A stretch of 64,000 nucleotides of DNA from Clostridium sp. AN503. GTDB lineage: Bacteria; Bacillota; Clostridia; Lachnospirales; Lachnospiraceae. Shown here in pieces: positions 62,518 to 64,000 of the stretch. Where the stretch lies: positions 868,001-932,000 of the forward strand of contig NZ_JBFDTP010000001.1 in assembly GCF_040719375.1 (NCBI RefSeq). Direction: 5' to 3'. The notes under the pieces are model-generated. The model made no database searches and was not told the origin of the DNA. It saw nothing but the letters and a program-made list of their open reading frames with translations. Both the position numbers and the translations under genes were made by a program. Positions within the stretch are counted from its first letter, which is position 1, and each line of letters starts with the position of its first letter.

Positions 62518-62635
62518 TTTTTTCCTCCTGCTACTGTTCTTATTAATTAAGATACAATGCAATTACAGGTATATTGTATACACCAGAAAAGTTCCTGTCA
62601 ATCAAAATTTGCCGAACCTCCTCAAATTTTAAAAA

Positions 62636-62792
62636 TGTGGATTACCCGAGTTATCCACATCATGTGTATAACTTTGTTGATAACTGTCTGGATAACTGTT
62701 TTCTTTCCACACATTGTCTGAATTTTGCGCTATTTTACGATATTTGTCCCCTGTGAACAACTGAAGTTATCCTTATCCACAACTGTGGATAA
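62636..62792. other. oriC DnaA-box cluster upstream of dnaA
   Basis: Three perfect DnaA boxes TTATCCACA are seen: 62651-62659 (+), 62773-62781 (+) and 62784-62792 (-), the last two as a head-to-head pair. TTATACACA lies at 62663-62671 (-). One-mismatch boxes are at 62636-62644 (-), 62675-62683 (-) and 62687-62695 (-). A looser match is at 62767. The AT-rich stretch 62725-62750 between the groups is a candidate unwinding site. The remainder of 62518-62891 holds only promoters. Confidence 0.88.
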
Positions 62793-62799
62793 GTTCTCA

Positions 62800-62828
62800 T
62801 TGAAAAAATAGCCGTTTTGTTATAGAAT
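62800..62828 (+). promoter_or_regulatory. dnaA promoter
   Basis: -35 TTGAAA (62800-62805), 17-base spacer, -10 TAGAAT (62823-62828). It lies right after the paired DnaA boxes, which fits autoregulation by DnaA. Confidence 0.5.
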
Positions 62829-62891
62829 GAATAGTAGATTGGGTTAATTTGCGCTTTTTTTCAGAACTTATAAGAATTAGGAGACAGGGAT

Positions 62892-64000
62892 ATGTTAGAA
62901 ACACTGAAAGAGAAATGGGATGAAATATTAAATTATTTAAAAGTAGAGCATGAAATTTCGGATGTTTCCTTTAATACATGGCTGCTTCCTTTACAGATCT
63001 ATTCCGTAGAACAACCTGGCAATATCGTGAAGATCATTGTACCTGACGCCAATTTTCTCGGATATATCAAGAAGAAATACAGTTTTCTTCTGACCATCGC
63101 CATTGAAGAGATCACCTCTATCAAATGCGATGTTGATTTTATTGTAAAAGATCAGATCAAGGAAGCTTCATCAAAAAACAACCAGCTGATCAATTCCAAC
63201 CAGAATACGGTCAGCCCTGCAACCCTTCAGAATGCAAATTTAAACCCAAAGTATACGTTCGATACTTTCGTAGTTGGCGCCAACAACAACCTGGCCCACG
63301 CAGCTTCTTTAGCGGTAGCGGAATCACCGGGCGAGATCTATAACCCTCTTTTTATATATGGAGGCGTTGGACTTGGCAAGACCCACCTGATGCATTCCAT
63401 TGCAAACTTCATCCTGAAGAACAACCCGCAGGCCAAGATCCTGTATGTCACTTCAGAGAAGTTTACCAATGAGCTGATCGATGCGATCCGTAACAAAAAC
63501 AATATCTCGACCACAGAGTTCCGTGAAAAATACCGCAACAATGACGTACTTCTGATCGATGATATCCAGTTTATTATAGGTAAAGAAAGTACTCAGGAAG
63601 AGTTTTTCCACACCTTCAATGCGCTCCATGAATCAAAAAAACAGATCATCATCTCCTCAGATAAACCGCCAAAAGAGATTGAGACACTGGAAGAACGTCT
63701 CCGCTCCCGGTTTGAATGGGGCCTGACTGTGGACATCCAGTCGCCTGACTATGAGACCCGTATGGCGATCCTCCGTAAAAAAGAGGAACTGGAAGGCTAC
63801 AATATAGATAATGAAGTCATCAAATATATTGCAACCAACATCAAATCCAATATCCGTGAACTGGAAGGTGCGCTGACCAAGATCGTCGCACTATCCAAGC
63901 TGGATAACAATAAAGAGATCAATATCGCACTGGCTGAAGAGGCTTTAAAGGATATCATCTCCCCTGGGGATGCCAAAGAGGTGACCCCGGAATTCATCAT
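62892..64000 (+). CDS. dnaA: chromosomal replication initiator DnaA (partial, runs off the window)
   Basis: The visible 369 residues start MLETLKEKWDEILNYLK. Domain I (1-80) and a variable linker (to about 115) are followed by the AAA+ domain with YTFDTFVVGANN, Walker A GGVGLGKTH, Walker B VLLIDDIQF and IISSDKPPKEI. The DNA-binding domain IV is beyond the window. GGAGAC precedes the ATG. It is divergent from rpmH/rnpA, as is usual in Firmicutes. Confidence 0.97.
   Translation, partial: MLETLKEKWDEILNYLKVEHEISDVSFNTWLLPLQIYSVEQPGNIVKIIVPDANFLGYIKKKYSFLLTIAIEEITSIKCDVDFIVKDQIKEASSKNNQLINSNQNTVSPATLQNANLNPKYTFDTFVVGANNNLAHAASLAVAESPGEIYNPLFIYGGVGLGKTHLMHSIANFILKNNPQAKILYVTSEKFTNELIDAIRNKNNISTTEFREKYRNNDVLLIDDIQFIIGKESTQEEFFHTFNALHESKKQIIISSDKPPKEIETLEERLRSRFEWGLTVDIQSPDYETRMAILRKKEELEGYNIDNEVIKYIATNIKSNIRELEGALTKIVALSKLDNNKEINIALAEEALKDIISPGDAKEVTPEFI

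Overview
The window looks like the replication-origin region of a Clostridia chromosome, most likely a gut-type member of the Lachnospiraceae. The reasons are the gene order dnaA / rpmH-rnpA-yidD-yidC-khpB-mnmE-mnmG-rsmG / parA-parB, four perfect parS sites, strong GGAGG ribosome sites, moderate GC with AT-rich intergenic DNA, DUF3881- and DUF4446-type proteins, AdhE, a clostridial Etf pair and GntP/OFA transporters. No rRNA, CRISPR array, prophage or complete insertion sequence is seen. The organism assignment is inference from protein style.

Layout. 1-7 kb: an alpha/beta hydrolase, an unknown membrane protein, and a four-gene response regulator / intramembrane-type kinase / ABC ATPase / FtsX permease module of the peptide-antibiotic-sensing kind. 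7.2 kb: tRNA-Arg(CCT). 7.3-19 kb: an NtrC-type regulator that lacks the GAFTGA loop, divergent from an eight-gene operon (acyl-CoA dehydrogenase, EtfB, EtfA, enoyl-CoA hydratase, class III CoA-transferase, GntP permease, acyl-CoA ligase, OFA-type MFS). This operon has the enzyme set of the carnitine (cai) pathway but other transporters. 19-23 kb: a DUF3881-like gene, a 285-bp palindromic element, a KdpE/short KdpD pair and a divergent small membrane protein. 23-33 kb: glutamate dehydrogenase, two ABC-F proteins, aspartase, a degenerate HPr, a possible holin-like toxin, an EamA exporter and a ketopantoate-reductase-like enzyme. 33-38.5 kb: L-serine dehydratase (two subunits), a LysR regulator and a polar amino acid ABC importer.

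38.7-44.9 kb: a PrpR-type sigma-54 activator, frameshifted in this sequence, precedes a textbook -24/-12 promoter and an operon of KdgT permease, SGNH hydrolase, four-carbon acid sugar kinase and PdxA2-like dehydrogenase. The last two together match the known D-threonate to DHAP route. 45-47.7 kb: adhE with a consensus promoter overlapped by a Rex-like site. 48-54 kb: parA-parB-DUF4446, an alpha/beta-hydrolase-fold protein without a catalytic triad, a parS cluster whose last site sits in a 46-bp perfect palindrome, and a small accessory patch (VOC protein, orphan ORF, gene remnant). 54-64 kb: the conserved origin block, an ECF S component, oriC DnaA boxes and the start of dnaA, which runs off the end.

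The two most interesting units are the cai-like operon with its GAFTGA-less regulator and palindrome-covered promoter, and the threonate-type operon with an unexpected SGNH hydrolase. Both substrates are predictions. All coordinates, motifs and repeats were read by eye; no database search was run.
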